Positions 29,268 through 37,796 of a stretch of 64,000 bases of DNA are shown here, one piece after another. The translations under genes were made by a program, and so were the position numbers. Numbering within the stretch: the first letter of the stretch is position 1; each line of letters starts with the position of its first letter. The notes below the pieces were generated by a model. It did no database searches. It was not told where the DNA came from and saw only the letters and a list, made by a program, of their open reading frames with translations. Origin of the DNA: Endozoicomonas numazuensis (GTDB taxonomy: Bacteria; Pseudomonadota; Gammaproteobacteria; Pseudomonadales; Endozoicomonadaceae); assembly GCF_000722635.1 (NCBI RefSeq), contig NZ_JOKH01000004.1:142773-206772 (forward strand). Direction: 5' to 3'.

Positions 29268-30224
29268 TCAAGCGGGTTCAGCAACACTGGCTACTTTTGC
29301 TTCGGGCGCTTCGCAAGGATGCTGCTCATGCCAATGTCGGGCAATCTGCTCTCGAGTACATAGCCAGACACTATCTTTCGATTGCACATAATCCAGAAAA
29401 CGTATGAGCGCAGCCGCTCGACCCGGTCTGCCAACCAAACGACAATGCAAACCTACTGACATCATCTTTGGTTGTTCTGCTCCCTCCTCATAGAGCACAT
29501 CAAACGTATCTTTCAAATAGTGAAAAAACTGATCTCCAGAGTTAAACCCCTGAGCTGTAGCAAAACGCATATCGTTACAGTCCAGTGTATAGGGCACCAC
29601 TAACTGTGGCTTAGCAAATCGGGTATCCCAATAGGGCAGATCATCTGCATAACTGTCAGCGTGATAGAGAAAATCACCCTCTTCAGCCACCAGCTGTTCT
29701 GTCTGCGGACTGCAACGACCTGTATACCAGCCTGAAGGTTTCTGGCCTGTCATTTCTGTATGGATCTGAAGGGCTTTTTGCATATGCTCACGCTCTTCAT
29801 TGAGATCATGAAACTGGTAATCAATCCAACGATAGCCGTGGCTGGCTATCTCCCAATCAGCATCGAGCATAGCCTGAATGACTTGAGGATTACGCTGCAT
29901 GGCCATCGCCACAGCATAAACGGTCACCGGAATATTTCTCTGGGTAAAGATACGATGCAGCCTCCAGAAACCCGCTCTGGCACCATAATCGTAGATGGAT
30001 TCCATACTGATATGGCGCATCCCTTCATACGACTGAGCACCAATAATTTCTGAAAGGAAAGCTTCTGAACCTTTGTCACCATGGAGCACAGAGTTCTCAC
30101 CGCCCTCTTCATAATTAATGACAAACTGAACTGCAATGCGTGACTGCTCAGGCCATTTTGGAAGAGGAGGGGTGTTTCCATAGCCTATTAAGTCCCTTGG
30201 GTAGTGGTTATCCCTGTGATCCAT
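29268..30224 (-). CDS. puuE: PuuE-type allantoinase (polysaccharide-deacetylase fold)
   Basis: Hydrolyses allantoin to allantoate. It belongs to the cofactor-independent PuuE type rather than the amidohydrolase AllB type. The 318 residues carry family features: the YPRDLIGYGNTPP opening, VQFVINYEEGGEN, the YDYGARAGFWRLHRIF segment, EIASHGYRWIDY and the SPQTEQLVAEEGDFLYHADSYADD segment. The gene is divergent from alc, the next step of the pathway, across a 469-bp region holding a tandem repeat and a RutR-like box. Confidence 0.93.
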   Translation of the reverse strand: MDHRDNHYPRDLIGYGNTPPLPKWPEQSRIAVQFVINYEEGGENSVLHGDKGSEAFLSEIIGAQSYEGMRHISMESIYDYGARAGFWRLHRIFTQRNIPVTVYAVAMAMQRNPQVIQAMLDADWEIASHGYRWIDYQFHDLNEEREHMQKALQIHTEMTGQKPSGWYTGRCSPQTEQLVAEEGDFLYHADSYADDLPYWDTRFAKPQLVVPYTLDCNDMRFATAQGFNSGDQFFHYLKDTFDVLYEEGAEQPKMMSVGLHCRLVGRPGRAAALIRFLDYVQSKDSVWLCTREQIARHWHEQHPCEAPEAKVASVAEPA

Positions 30225-30303
30225 TCTGAACTCCGGCTTATTTTTCTTATGTTTTTAAAAATATTTTGAAAACAGTTTGTCGCGAGTGAGTCATTCGAAA
30301 ATA

Positions 30304-30399
30304 TTTTTATTGCACTTTTTATTGCACTTTTTATTGCACTTTTTATTGCACTTTTTATTGCACTTTTTATTGCACTTTTTATTGCACTTTTTATTGCAC
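30304..30399. repeat. Eight perfect tandem copies of TTTTTATTGCAC
   Basis: A 12-bp unit repeated eight times without error (96 bp) starting 80 bases upstream of puuE on its minus-strand promoter side. It looks like a variable-number tandem repeat. It lies between puuE and alc and could change promoter geometry when copy number changes. An open frame through it encodes only a low-complexity SAIK repeat and is not a gene. Confidence 0.95.
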
Positions 30400-30465
30400 T
30401 ATTGTCATTGTTCCAAATCAATATATTGATTGATCCGTAGTATCTATGGCATAAACTCCCAAAGT

Positions 30466-30481
30466 CTGACTAATTGGTCAA
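30466..30481. promoter_or_regulatory. RutR-like operator 3 (CTGACTAATTGGTCAA)
   Basis: Third box related to TTGACCA-N2-TGGTCAA, with one change in the left half (TGACTA). It lies 242 bases upstream of puuE and 213 bases upstream of alc, linking the allantoin genes to the same regulator as xdh and the permease. Confidence 0.6.
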
Positions 30482-30693
30482 CATTAAGTTTATAAGTTCA
30501 CCAACTGTCATAAGCCGGTAATGAAGATCATTGCATCAACGGAAACGGGAAGAGGACTTGGGAATTTTGCAGTTCCACAATAAAAAGCCACCCCCTCAGT
30601 GGTGTCAGACCATAAAGAAGAAATCCCCCTCAATCACCCTGCACAGGTGACAGAAAATTTCTCGATAACACTAACAACAATTCAGGATCTTTA

Positions 30694-31704
30694 ATGGAAA
30701 AATTGGCTGAAGACCCTCAAGAAGCCACGCTATGGCGACAGACGAAAGTCGACCTTGCCGCCCGGGCTCTGGGCGGCGATGTACTGTCTGCAAGCGATGA
30801 CTTCTTTGCAGAAAAGGATAACCTTCTACTGGACTCTGAACCCGTATTTCTCCCGGAGAAATACACGGCTTACGGCAAATGGATGGACGGCTGGGAGTCT
30901 CGTCGTCGCCGCAGTGGCGACCATGACTGGGTCATCGTCAGACTTGTAACCCTGGGAATGGTTGAAGGAATAGAAGTCGATACTCGTCACTTCAAAGGCA
31001 ATGCACCAGGTGCCGTTCAGCTGGAATATATCGCCAGTGAATCAGACCCCAACGAGCACAGTAGCTGGCAGAACATGACGGCCAGAATTGCGATCAATGC
31101 CGACCATCGTAACCTGATCAGTCTGGATAAACCGGTTGAAGCCACTCATATTCGCCTGAGAATTTTCCCCGATGGTGGTGTTGCCCGCCTTAGAGTCTAC
31201 GGAAAAATCCTGTTCAATACTCAGCACCGGCTCCCCCATGAACCTGTTGACCTGTCTGCCCTTATGAATGGCGCCCGCCCCGTCAGCTGCTCAGATGCCT
31301 TCTTCAGTCCGATGCACAACCTGCTTCGCCCGGGACGGGGTGCAGATATGCACGATGGCTGGGAAACACGCAGAAGACGCAAGGGTGGACATGACTGGAT
31401 GATCATCAGACTCTCCACACCCGGAACAGTGGGTCGGGTTGAAATCGATACCCTGCATTTCAAAGGGAACTATCCCGACAGGGGAAGTCTGGAAGGCTGT
31501 TATTTTGAAGGAGAAGTGCCTGACGACAGCACGCAGTGGCACAGTCTTCTGCCCGAACAGAAGCTTCATGCACACCGTAATCACTCTTTTGTAGAAAGCC
31601 TGGAAAATTCAGAAGCAATCTACACCCATGTCCGCCTGAATATTTTCCCGGATGGTGGTGTATCCAGATTAAGAGTCGTAGGCCAGCCGGAGAAAAACCA
31701 ATGA
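30694..31704 (+). CDS. alc: Allantoicase
   Basis: Hydrolyses allantoate to ureidoglycolate and urea. The 336-residue length fits. The protein is an internal duplication of the allantoicase repeat, each copy carrying a GWESRRRR/GWETRRRR-x3-DW segment (near residues 70 and 225), a DTRHFKGN/DTLHFKGN segment, and an FPDGGVxRLRV segment near the repeat end (about residues 158 and 324). It starts the alc-uraD-uraH-allA-guaD-puuD run on the plus strand and overlaps uraD by four bases. Confidence 0.95.
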   Translation: MEKLAEDPQEATLWRQTKVDLAARALGGDVLSASDDFFAEKDNLLLDSEPVFLPEKYTAYGKWMDGWESRRRRSGDHDWVIVRLVTLGMVEGIEVDTRHFKGNAPGAVQLEYIASESDPNEHSSWQNMTARIAINADHRNLISLDKPVEATHIRLRIFPDGGVARLRVYGKILFNTQHRLPHEPVDLSALMNGARPVSCSDAFFSPMHNLLRPGRGADMHDGWETRRRRKGGHDWMIIRLSTPGTVGRVEIDTLHFKGNYPDRGSLEGCYFEGEVPDDSTQWHSLLPEQKLHAHRNHSFVESLENSEAIYTHVRLNIFPDGGVSRLRVVGQPEKNQ

Positions 31705-32237
31705 CATTGAATGAACTGAACACCCTGGGTGAAGCGCAGGCAGCAGAGCTCTTCCGCCAATGCTGCGCTAGCAGCCACTGGGTAGATTGCATGGTCGCAG
31801 CAAGACCTTTTGCCAATATTGAAAGCCTGCTTATAGCCTCTGATGCAGTATGGTCTCATTGCCAGAAACCCGATTACCTTGAAGCGTTTGATGCTCATCC
31901 GAAAATCGGTGATATCAACAGTTTGAAAGCAAGATACGCGAATACTCAAACCATGGCAGGACATGAACAGTCTGGTGTTGATGAAGCGGACGAAAAAATC
32001 CTGCAGGCACTGGCTGAAGGTAACAAACAGTATGAAAACCAGTTCGGCTATATTTTCATTGTCTTCGCAACCGGTAAAAGTGCTGGTGAGATGCTGACAC
32101 TTCTTGAAGAACGTTTGAAGAATGAACCGGCAGAGGAAATATCAATCGCTGCTTCTGAGCAACTTAAAATCACTCGCATTCGCCTGTGCAGAATGTTGAA
32201 AAACACCTCTCTGCCAAAAGAAGGCATGATGTTATGA
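31701..32237 (+). CDS. uraD: UraD, OHCU decarboxylase
   Basis: Decarboxylates 2-oxo-4-hydroxy-4-carboxy-5-ureidoimidazoline to S-allantoin. The 178 residues contain the family's DAHPKIGD motif (His near residue 57) with following DIN, and SGVDEADE and the NKQYENQFGYIFIVFATGKSA segment. It overlaps alc and uraH by ATGA junctions, so it is translationally coupled on both sides. Confidence 0.94.
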   Translation: MTLNELNTLGEAQAAELFRQCCASSHWVDCMVAARPFANIESLLIASDAVWSHCQKPDYLEAFDAHPKIGDINSLKARYANTQTMAGHEQSGVDEADEKILQALAEGNKQYENQFGYIFIVFATGKSAGEMLTLLEERLKNEPAEEISIAASEQLKITRIRLCRMLKNTSLPKEGMML

Positions 32238-32572
32238 CCGGAATAAGCACCCACATCCTCGACACAGCTTGCGGCCATCCTGCCAATCAGGTGTCTGTCA
32301 TTCTGTATAGGCAAGTAGAAAACAGCTGGGTAGAGGCAGGACAGGGCATCACAAACGACGACGGAAGAATAAATAGTCTGACAACGGATGAGGTCAACCT
32401 TCCAAAAGGTGTTTATAAACTGGACTTTGCGATTCAGAACTATTTCAGACGCCAACAACAAAAATGCTTTTATCCAGCCGTTTCAGTCATTTTTGAAGTC
32501 AGTGATGATCGCCACCACCATATTCCATTACTGATATCGCCCTTTGGGTATTCAACTTACAGAGGAAGCTGA
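32234..32572 (+). CDS. uraH: UraH, 5-hydroxyisourate hydrolase (transthyretin-like)
   Basis: Hydrolyses 5-hydroxyisourate, the product of urate oxidation, to OHCU. ATG 32234 overlaps the uraD stop and gives a 112-residue product beginning MTGISTHILDTACGHPA. The THILDT opening with its catalytic histidine and the C-terminal YRGS signature define the family. The longer upstream open frame lies inside uraD and is not used. Confidence 0.95.
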   Translation: MTGISTHILDTACGHPANQVSVILYRQVENSWVEAGQGITNDDGRINSLTTDEVNLPKGVYKLDFAIQNYFRRQQQKCFYPAVSVIFEVSDDRHHHIPLLISPFGYSTYRGS

Positions 32573-32636
32573 TTCTCACTCTTTTTCGGGCACAACCCTG
32601 AGCAAACCAGCAATAAGAACAAAGAGACACCCGCCC

Positions 32637-33155
32637 ATGCCAAGAACGTTAACCCGTCGGGCTCTTCCCATAGAGCCCTTATCTGCCGACAGTTTCAAAC
32701 CGTTCGGTGATGTGATCGAGGCCTGTGGTAACGCCATGACTATTAACCAGGGCCGCTGTCACAAATTCAACGATCTCACCCACATACAAACCGATGCCGA
32801 GGGTGAAGTGGCTATTCATATTTACCATACGCAAGCCATTCAAAAACCTTACTGCATCGACTTGCTGGAACGCCACCCCATGGGCAGTCAGGCCTTTATG
32901 CCTCTGGAAAAACAACCCTTTTTGATTGTTGTCGCCCCAGATAATAACCAGGAGCCGGACTTTAACAATATTCGCTGTTTTGCCACTGATGGCTCTCAGG
33001 GCATCAACTATTATCCTGGTACCTGGCACCACCCTCTGCTTTCTATGGGTAGCGGTATTTCCTATTTGGTGATTGACCGCAAGGGTCCCGGACAAAACTG
33101 TGATGAGGTTTTAATACCTGAACATTTGTCTCTGACTGTAGGAGCTCAGTTATGA
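32637..33155 (+). CDS. allA: AllA, ureidoglycolate lyase
   Basis: Splits ureidoglycolate into glyoxylate and urea, the last step of this pathway. I start at 32637 (MPRTLTRRALPIEPLSADSFKPFGDVI), 172 residues, the usual length. Family features are the SFKPFGDVI opening, HPMGSQAFMPL (about 81-91), VVAPD, and YYPGTWHHPLL with metal-binding histidines. It overlaps guaD by four bases. Confidence 0.92.
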   Translation: MPRTLTRRALPIEPLSADSFKPFGDVIEACGNAMTINQGRCHKFNDLTHIQTDAEGEVAIHIYHTQAIQKPYCIDLLERHPMGSQAFMPLEKQPFLIVVAPDNNQEPDFNNIRCFATDGSQGINYYPGTWHHPLLSMGSGISYLVIDRKGPGQNCDEVLIPEHLSLTVGAQL

Positions 33156-34438
33156 ACACCTCTACTTTCTGGCGAGCTCCAGTACTTCATTTTCTGGGTG
33201 ACCCCGAGCAAGGGGAACAAAACTGGGAGTACTTTGACGACGGTGGATTACTGGTTGAATCAGGGTTTATCAAAGCCTGTGGTCCTGCTGAAACAGTATT
33301 GAAACAACTGCCAGAAGACTGTGAAGTCAGAGAACTCCCTGGCAAGCTGATCGTACCCGGGTTTATAGACACTCATGTCCATTACCCCCAACTGGAAGTG
33401 ATGGCGGGCTGTGGAGTACAACTGCTGGACTGGCTGGAACAATATACATTTCCTGCCGAAGCTAAGTTCTCAGACGCTGAATACGCAAAAGAAATAGCAG
33501 AACTGTTTCTGGATCAGTGTCTTTCCCATGGAACCACCACAGCACTGGTTTTCGGTACAGTAGCCCCCCAATCCGTTGATGCTTTTTTCGAAGCCGCTAA
33601 AAAGCGCAACATGCGGATGATTGCTGGCAAAGTCATGATGGACCGAAATGCTCCAGACTATCTGCTCGACACACCTGAAAGCAGTTATGAAGACTCTGAA
33701 CAACTGATCGATCGCTGGCATAACAAAGGCCGGTTGTCCTATGCCGTTACCCCACGCTTTGCTCCAACGTCTTCATCCAGACAACTCTACATGGCTGGTC
33801 GACTTCTTAAAGAATATAAAGATCTCTACTTCCATACCCACCTTTCAGAAAACCCCAGAGAAATAGAGTGGGTTCAGGCACTGTTTCCTGACAGTCAGCA
33901 CTATCTGGATGTCTATGACCAGCACGGCCTGCTGGGGCCAAGATCTGTCTTTGCTCACTCCATCCACCTCTGCGATCAAAGCTGGGATCGAATGGCTGAA
34001 ACTGACTCATCCATTGCCTGCTGCCCAGGCTCGAACCTTTTTCTGGGCAGCGGGTTATTCAATTTTTCCAAAGCTAAAAAAAAGAATATCCGTGTTGGGT
34101 TGGGTACAGACGTGGGTGGTGGCACCAGTCTTTGTCTACTCAGCACCATGAAAGACGCTTATCAGGTATCTCAGTTGAGTGAGAATACAATTTCTCCTCT
34201 TCAAGCTTTCTACCTGGCCACGCTGGGGGGAGCCAGAACACTGCATCTCGACGACCGTATCGGCAATTTCCAGGTCGGGAACGAGGCCGACTTTCTGGTA
34301 CTTAACCCTGAAGCTACGCCACTACTGAAATTCAGAACCGAAAAAACAAAAACACTGGAAGAGTTACTGGGTGTCCTGATGGTCATGGGTGATGACAGAG
34401 TCATTGAGAAAGCCATTGTCATGGGTCAGGAAACTTGA
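33152..34438 (+). CDS. guaD: Guanine deaminase
   Basis: Zinc amidohydrolase converting guanine to xanthine, the substrate of XdhAB. The 428 residues contain the metal-binding FIDTHVHYPQ segment (about 71-80), the SHGTTTALVFGTV segment, YAVTPRFAPTSS, HTHLSEN (about 228-234), FAHSIHL and the GLGTDVGGGTSLCL segment with the conserved Asp (about 312-326). It is coupled to allA upstream and followed within 15 bases by puuD. Confidence 0.95.
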   Translation: MNTSTFWRAPVLHFLGDPEQGEQNWEYFDDGGLLVESGFIKACGPAETVLKQLPEDCEVRELPGKLIVPGFIDTHVHYPQLEVMAGCGVQLLDWLEQYTFPAEAKFSDAEYAKEIAELFLDQCLSHGTTTALVFGTVAPQSVDAFFEAAKKRNMRMIAGKVMMDRNAPDYLLDTPESSYEDSEQLIDRWHNKGRLSYAVTPRFAPTSSSRQLYMAGRLLKEYKDLYFHTHLSENPREIEWVQALFPDSQHYLDVYDQHGLLGPRSVFAHSIHLCDQSWDRMAETDSSIACCPGSNLFLGSGLFNFSKAKKKNIRVGLGTDVGGGTSLCLLSTMKDAYQVSQLSENTISPLQAFYLATLGGARTLHLDDRIGNFQVGNEADFLVLNPEATPLLKFRTEKTKTLEELLGVLMVMGDDRVIEKAIVMGQET

Positions 34439-34452
34439 GGAAGAGACTGAGT

Positions 34453-35679
34453 ATGGAATCTTATCTACAGGACTGGTTGAACCTGATCTTTCGATGGTTG
34501 CACGTCACAGCGGGGATTGCCTGGATCGGTGCCTCCTTTTACTTCAACTGGCTGGAAGGCCGACTGGAAAAAGCTCCTCAAGCCAAACAGAAAAAAGGCA
34601 TTAAAGGTGAGTTATGGGCTGTTCACGGGGGTGGCTTCTATGAAGTCAACAAATACCACCTGGCACCAGAAAAAATGCCCGAAACCCTTCACTGGTTCAA
34701 GTGGGAAGCCTATATCACCTGGCTCAGTGGTTTCGGCTTACTGGCCATCATCTATTACTGGGGAGCAGACCGTTATCTGTTAACACCCGACTCACCCCTT
34801 TCCTCAGCTTCAGCCATTGCAGTCAGTGCATTCAGCTTACTGGTGAGCTGGCTTATTTACGATTTTCTTTGCCGTACCCCGTTGTTTAAAAGTGAAAAAC
34901 TGTTCAGCGCAGTATTATTTGGGCTGATAGTATTCGCTGCCTGGGGATATGCTCAGCTATTCAGCGACAGAGCCGCTTATATTCATGTAGGCGCCCTGAT
35001 CGGCACGCTGATGGTAGGAAATGTCTTCCAAATTATCATTCCATCCCAGAGAAAGCTGGTTGACGCGGCCGAGAGAGGTGACAGCAGTTTTGACCCAGCT
35101 ATAGCCCAGCACGCACTGCTGCGCTCAAGACATAACAACTACTTCACTCTGCCTCTGTTGTTTATCATGATCAGTGGGCATTATCCGATGACTTATGGTC
35201 ATGACTTGAATTGGGCGATTCTTGCAGCCTTGTCGCTGGCTGCGATTCTGATCCGGCATTTCTTTAACCGTCGTAACCAGGGGGCTGTATTAACCTGGCT
35301 CTGGCCTGCTGCTGCCGTGGTGATGATGAGTCTGGCATTGGTCATCCGACCACAAATAGCGCCTTTACCCGAGATCGCCGAACAACCGGCCTTTGACGAA
35401 AATGAAATTGTTGAGATTGTTACCAGCCGCTGCTCTACCTGCCATGCTGCCCAGCCAACAGATCCTCTTTTTCAGACTGCGCCAGGTGGATTGATTTTTG
35501 ATGATTATGAATCCATCGCCAGCAAAGCGGATAAGATCTTCAGTCAGACCGTTCAGACACAGATCATGCCGCTGGCAAACCGAACAGCAATGACGGAAGA
35601 AGAACGTCAACAGCTGGCCCAATGGTATCAGCAGCTGCAATCTGACAAAGACAACATGATCAAAGTATCCATGAACTGA
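34453..35679 (+). CDS. puuD: PuuD, membrane urate oxidase with C-terminal cytochrome c
   Basis: Inner-membrane urate oxidase of the PuuD type, thought to pass electrons to the respiratory chain through its fused cytochrome c instead of making hydrogen peroxide. The N-terminal part has about eight membrane helices with the WLHVTAGIAWIGASFYFNW and WLSGFGLL segments typical of the family. The heme-binding CSTCH lies at residues 327-331 of 408. ATG 34453 is chosen for its GAGGAAGAG site; a TTG at 34435 would add six codons. It replaces soluble uricase in this operon. Confidence 0.93.
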   Translation: MESYLQDWLNLIFRWLHVTAGIAWIGASFYFNWLEGRLEKAPQAKQKKGIKGELWAVHGGGFYEVNKYHLAPEKMPETLHWFKWEAYITWLSGFGLLAIIYYWGADRYLLTPDSPLSSASAIAVSAFSLLVSWLIYDFLCRTPLFKSEKLFSAVLFGLIVFAAWGYAQLFSDRAAYIHVGALIGTLMVGNVFQIIIPSQRKLVDAAERGDSSFDPAIAQHALLRSRHNNYFTLPLLFIMISGHYPMTYGHDLNWAILAALSLAAILIRHFFNRRNQGAVLTWLWPAAAVVMMSLALVIRPQIAPLPEIAEQPAFDENEIVEIVTSRCSTCHAAQPTDPLFQTAPGGLIFDDYESIASKADKIFSQTVQTQIMPLANRTAMTEEERQQLAQWYQQLQSDKDNMIKVSMN

Positions 35680-35687
35680 TGGAAATA

Positions 35688-35720
35688 GGGCTCTGATATC
35701 AACAGAGCCCACAGCTTTTT
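35688..35720 (+). terminator. Terminator after puuD
   Basis: GGGCTCTG (35688-35695) and CAGAGCCC (35703-35710) form an 8-bp stem, followed after five bases by TTTTTATT. It ends the alc-puuD operon, facing the convergent secreted-protein gene. Confidence 0.8.
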
Positions 35721-35739
35721 ATTGCTAACTTATAACGGA

Positions 35740-36720
35740 TTAAAGTTCTTCGTGATCTTCATGGTTATGAGGTGTGTAATCGCAGCCCGAGAAAGGAAGG
35801 CTGTATAAATCACAACTGAGCTTACTGGTCGCTTTATGATCATCGACCCCTTGATAGATATCCAACGTTAAATGGGTGTGAGTCCTCCGTCCTTCCTGAA
35901 TATTTTGTTCGGTACAGTCACAGACCTCAACTTTATCGAATTTAAAACTGCAGTAAGGCCTCGTTTTTGTCTGGAAACCAGCGGCTCGTAGAAAACTGAA
36001 CATTTCCATTTCCCTGCCTAGATAGTTCAACAGAAGCCGGGTTACACCCGACCTTTGGAATACGGCTTCTGACTCCATTCTGTAATGCCGCCCAGGCGTG
36101 GCTGGAAATGTCATGTTTTTCGGTCTGTTATCTCTATCAAACAACCCCATGAGTGTAATTCCGGCGTCTTTATCTCCCAGCTCAACGCCGGATATGAGTT
36201 CATACCGGATAGACACTTCGGGTACAAAAAAACCACACCTTCCACGGATCCTGCAGGTTCCGTCTTTGCTTTTATTCCATTCACCGCCAAAAGTTCTAAC
36301 CAGTAATGGCAGATTCGATCCTGGAATTTTGACATCACTGAATGTCAGCTTAATTTTGAACTGAGCGTTATTCTTATCGGCATAAATACAACCATATCGG
36401 AAAGGTTCATCGCCATTGTAATAAGCCTTGAGAAACTGCAATTCAGAATTGGGGTCAGGATGTGTAACGTCATCATGGTGATCTCTGGAACCCATCTCTT
36501 CCACAAGCGACTCTGCGGTATAACGCAGTGCCTTGAAAAAGTATGGGGCATTATCTGGTGCCTGCTGCACAGGTGCTGCCCAAAGCCTTTTTGATGCTTG
36601 CTGATCCAGAGTAATTTTCTCCCCCGGGGGGCAATAAAAGACATGTCCATATACCGATGTCAGAGGCACTAAAAAAGCAACTGAAAGCCCAACTAATACT
36701 TGTCTGAAAATAATATTCAT
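35740..36720 (-). CDS. Secreted cysteine-containing protein, paralogue of the split gene at 38871-39865
   Basis: Unknown function. I start at ATG 36720, which gives a signal peptide (residues about 1-25, ending SVYG) and a 326-residue product; the longer frame to 36897 would run into the rubredoxin gene and promoter. The mature protein opens FYCPPG, then W-AAPVQQAP, a GCIYADKN segment, and a C-terminal VCDCTEQ…SCDLYSL region with paired cysteines, suggesting an extracytoplasmic disulfide-bonded fold. It aligns along its length with the frameshifted pair at 38.9-39.9 kb. The opening CP…W-AP…C-Y pattern loosely recalls DUF3757-type secreted proteins, with low confidence. Confidence 0.7.
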   Translation of the reverse strand: MNIIFRQVLVGLSVAFLVPLTSVYGHVFYCPPGEKITLDQQASKRLWAAPVQQAPDNAPYFFKALRYTAESLVEEMGSRDHHDDVTHPDPNSELQFLKAYYNGDEPFRYGCIYADKNNAQFKIKLTFSDVKIPGSNLPLLVRTFGGEWNKSKDGTCRIRGRCGFFVPEVSIRYELISGVELGDKDAGITLMGLFDRDNRPKNMTFPATPGRHYRMESEAVFQRSGVTRLLLNYLGREMEMFSFLRAAGFQTKTRPYCSFKFDKVEVCDCTEQNIQEGRRTHTHLTLDIYQGVDDHKATSKLSCDLYSLPFSGCDYTPHNHEDHEEL

Positions 36721-36846
36721 TACTACACCAGCAAGGTTGTAAAAAAGCTCATTGAGAGTGGCACAGATTCCTTTTTTTTCATCCATGATTGGCTTGTGTT
36801 GTATAAAATAGCGACAGTTGTTACTGACTTTTGAAGGGCTATAGAC

Positions 36847-37014
36847 ATGAAGAAGTGGCAGTGTACTGTTTGTGGTTTTATCTATGACGAAGAGCAAGGT
36901 TGGCCTGAAGAGGGAATTGAACCGGGCACAGCCTGGAGCAACGTACCTGACAGCTGGGTGTGCCCAGACTGCGGCGCAGCCAAGCAGGATTTCGAAATGA
37001 TTGAACTGGATTAG
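36847..37014 (+). CDS. rubA: Rubredoxin 1
   Basis: Small one-iron electron carrier. A 55-residue frame too short for most ORF cut-offs: [20 protein letters not shown]… with the two iron-binding pairs CTVCG (residues 6-9) and CPDCG (39-42). It is very similar to the next gene. In pseudomonads such tandem rubredoxins transfer electrons from a reductase to alkane hydroxylase or other acceptors and lie near ubiC; neither partner is in the window. Confidence 0.95.
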   Translation: MKKWQCTVCGFIYDEEQGWPEEGIEPGTAWSNVPDSWVCPDCGAAKQDFEMIELD

Positions 37015-37162
37015 CCTGATCCAACTATGATCAAGTGTCTCAATAAAGAGACTGACCGGACAAAAAGATAAGTCAGATTATCCCTTTTATGGGCAAGCTT
37101 GTTAAACTCCCCGTCAACACCCATAAGAATCAGCTAGAGAGAATGGTGTTTGGAGGTCAATA

Positions 37163-37330
37163 ATGAAGAAATGGCAGTGTGTTGTTTGCGGCCTGATATA
37201 CGATGAAGCTGAAGGCTGGCCAGATGAAGGGATTGAACCGGGAACTCGCTGGGAAGACGTGCCTGAAGACTGGCTCTGCCCTGACTGCGGTGTCGGTAAA
37301 GACGACTTTGAAATGGCTGAAGTAGGCTGA
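37163..37330 (+). CDS. rubA: Rubredoxin 2
   Basis: Second 55-residue rubredoxin, [20 protein letters not shown]…, iron ligands CVVC (6-9) and CPDC (39-42). A GGAGG site lies at 37152-37156. Tandem duplication with the previous gene is plain at protein and DNA level. The second copy is more acidic (WEDVPEDW), which may tune partner choice. Confidence 0.95.
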   Translation: MKKWQCVVCGLIYDEAEGWPDEGIEPGTRWEDVPEDWLCPDCGVGKDDFEMAEVG

Positions 37331-37462
37331 TTTGCTCGAATTAGCGTAATTCCCGCCTATTTCGGGCGAAAGGCTATTGCTCTAACCTCTACAGTGTTTT
37401 AGTCTGTTGATGGTTGCTTGCCCAACGGAAGATAAAAAAAACAAGAAGGAGTGCATGACACC

Positions 37463-37738
37463 ATGCGTAAACCAGAACTTGTCAATGCTATTGCCGACCA
37501 GGCAGATCTGACAAAAGAACAGGCTAATCAGGCACTCAATGCCCTGATTGAAACCATAACCTCCGCTCTGAAAGAAGAAGACACTGTTAGTCTTGTAGGA
37601 TTTGGTACTTTCCTGCAACGTAGCAGAGCCGCACGTACAGGTAAAAATCCACAAACCGGTGAACCCATTCAGATTGCTGCCAGCAATACAGTAGCTTTCA
37701 AACCAGGTAAAGCCCTGAAAGACGCCGTTAACGGCTGA
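37463..37738 (+). CDS. hupB: HU-family DNA-binding protein
   Basis: Histone-like nucleoid protein. Start at ATG 37463 gives MRKPELVNAIADQADL, colinear with HU, and a 91-residue product; the GTG at 37451 overlaps the AAGGAG site and is not likely. The DNA-binding arm is visible as RAARTGKNPQTGEPIQI (about residues 54-70), followed by the FKPGKALKDAVN tail. In pseudomonads an HU gene lies close to the rubredoxins, so this neighbourhood is conserved. Confidence 0.93.
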   Translation: MRKPELVNAIADQADLTKEQANQALNALIETITSALKEEDTVSLVGFGTFLQRSRAARTGKNPQTGEPIQIAASNTVAFKPGKALKDAVNG

Positions 37739-37762
37739 CGCAGGCAGAGCTATAGAATTTCC

Positions 37763-37794
37763 GAGGTTGCTCTGCTTTCAGATCAACCTCTTTT
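37763..37794 (+). terminator. Terminator after the HU gene
   Basis: GAGGTTG (37763-37769) and CAACCTC (37784-37790) pair, followed immediately by TTTT. The stem is just ahead of the convergent membrane-protein gene. Confidence 0.6.
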
Positions 37795-37796
37795 AT

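Noticed and set aside
30304-30399. CRISPR array
   Set aside because: The 12-bp units are directly adjacent with no spacers and no cas genes nearby.
30188-30421. Open frame with repeated SAIK tetrapeptides
   Set aside because: It arises from the 12-bp tandem repeat in the puuE/alc promoter region; no ribosome-binding site or homology.
36720-36897. N-terminal extension of the secreted protein to 36897
   Set aside because: It would bury the signal peptide and overlap the rubredoxin promoter and start; ATG 36720 gives a normal signal sequence.
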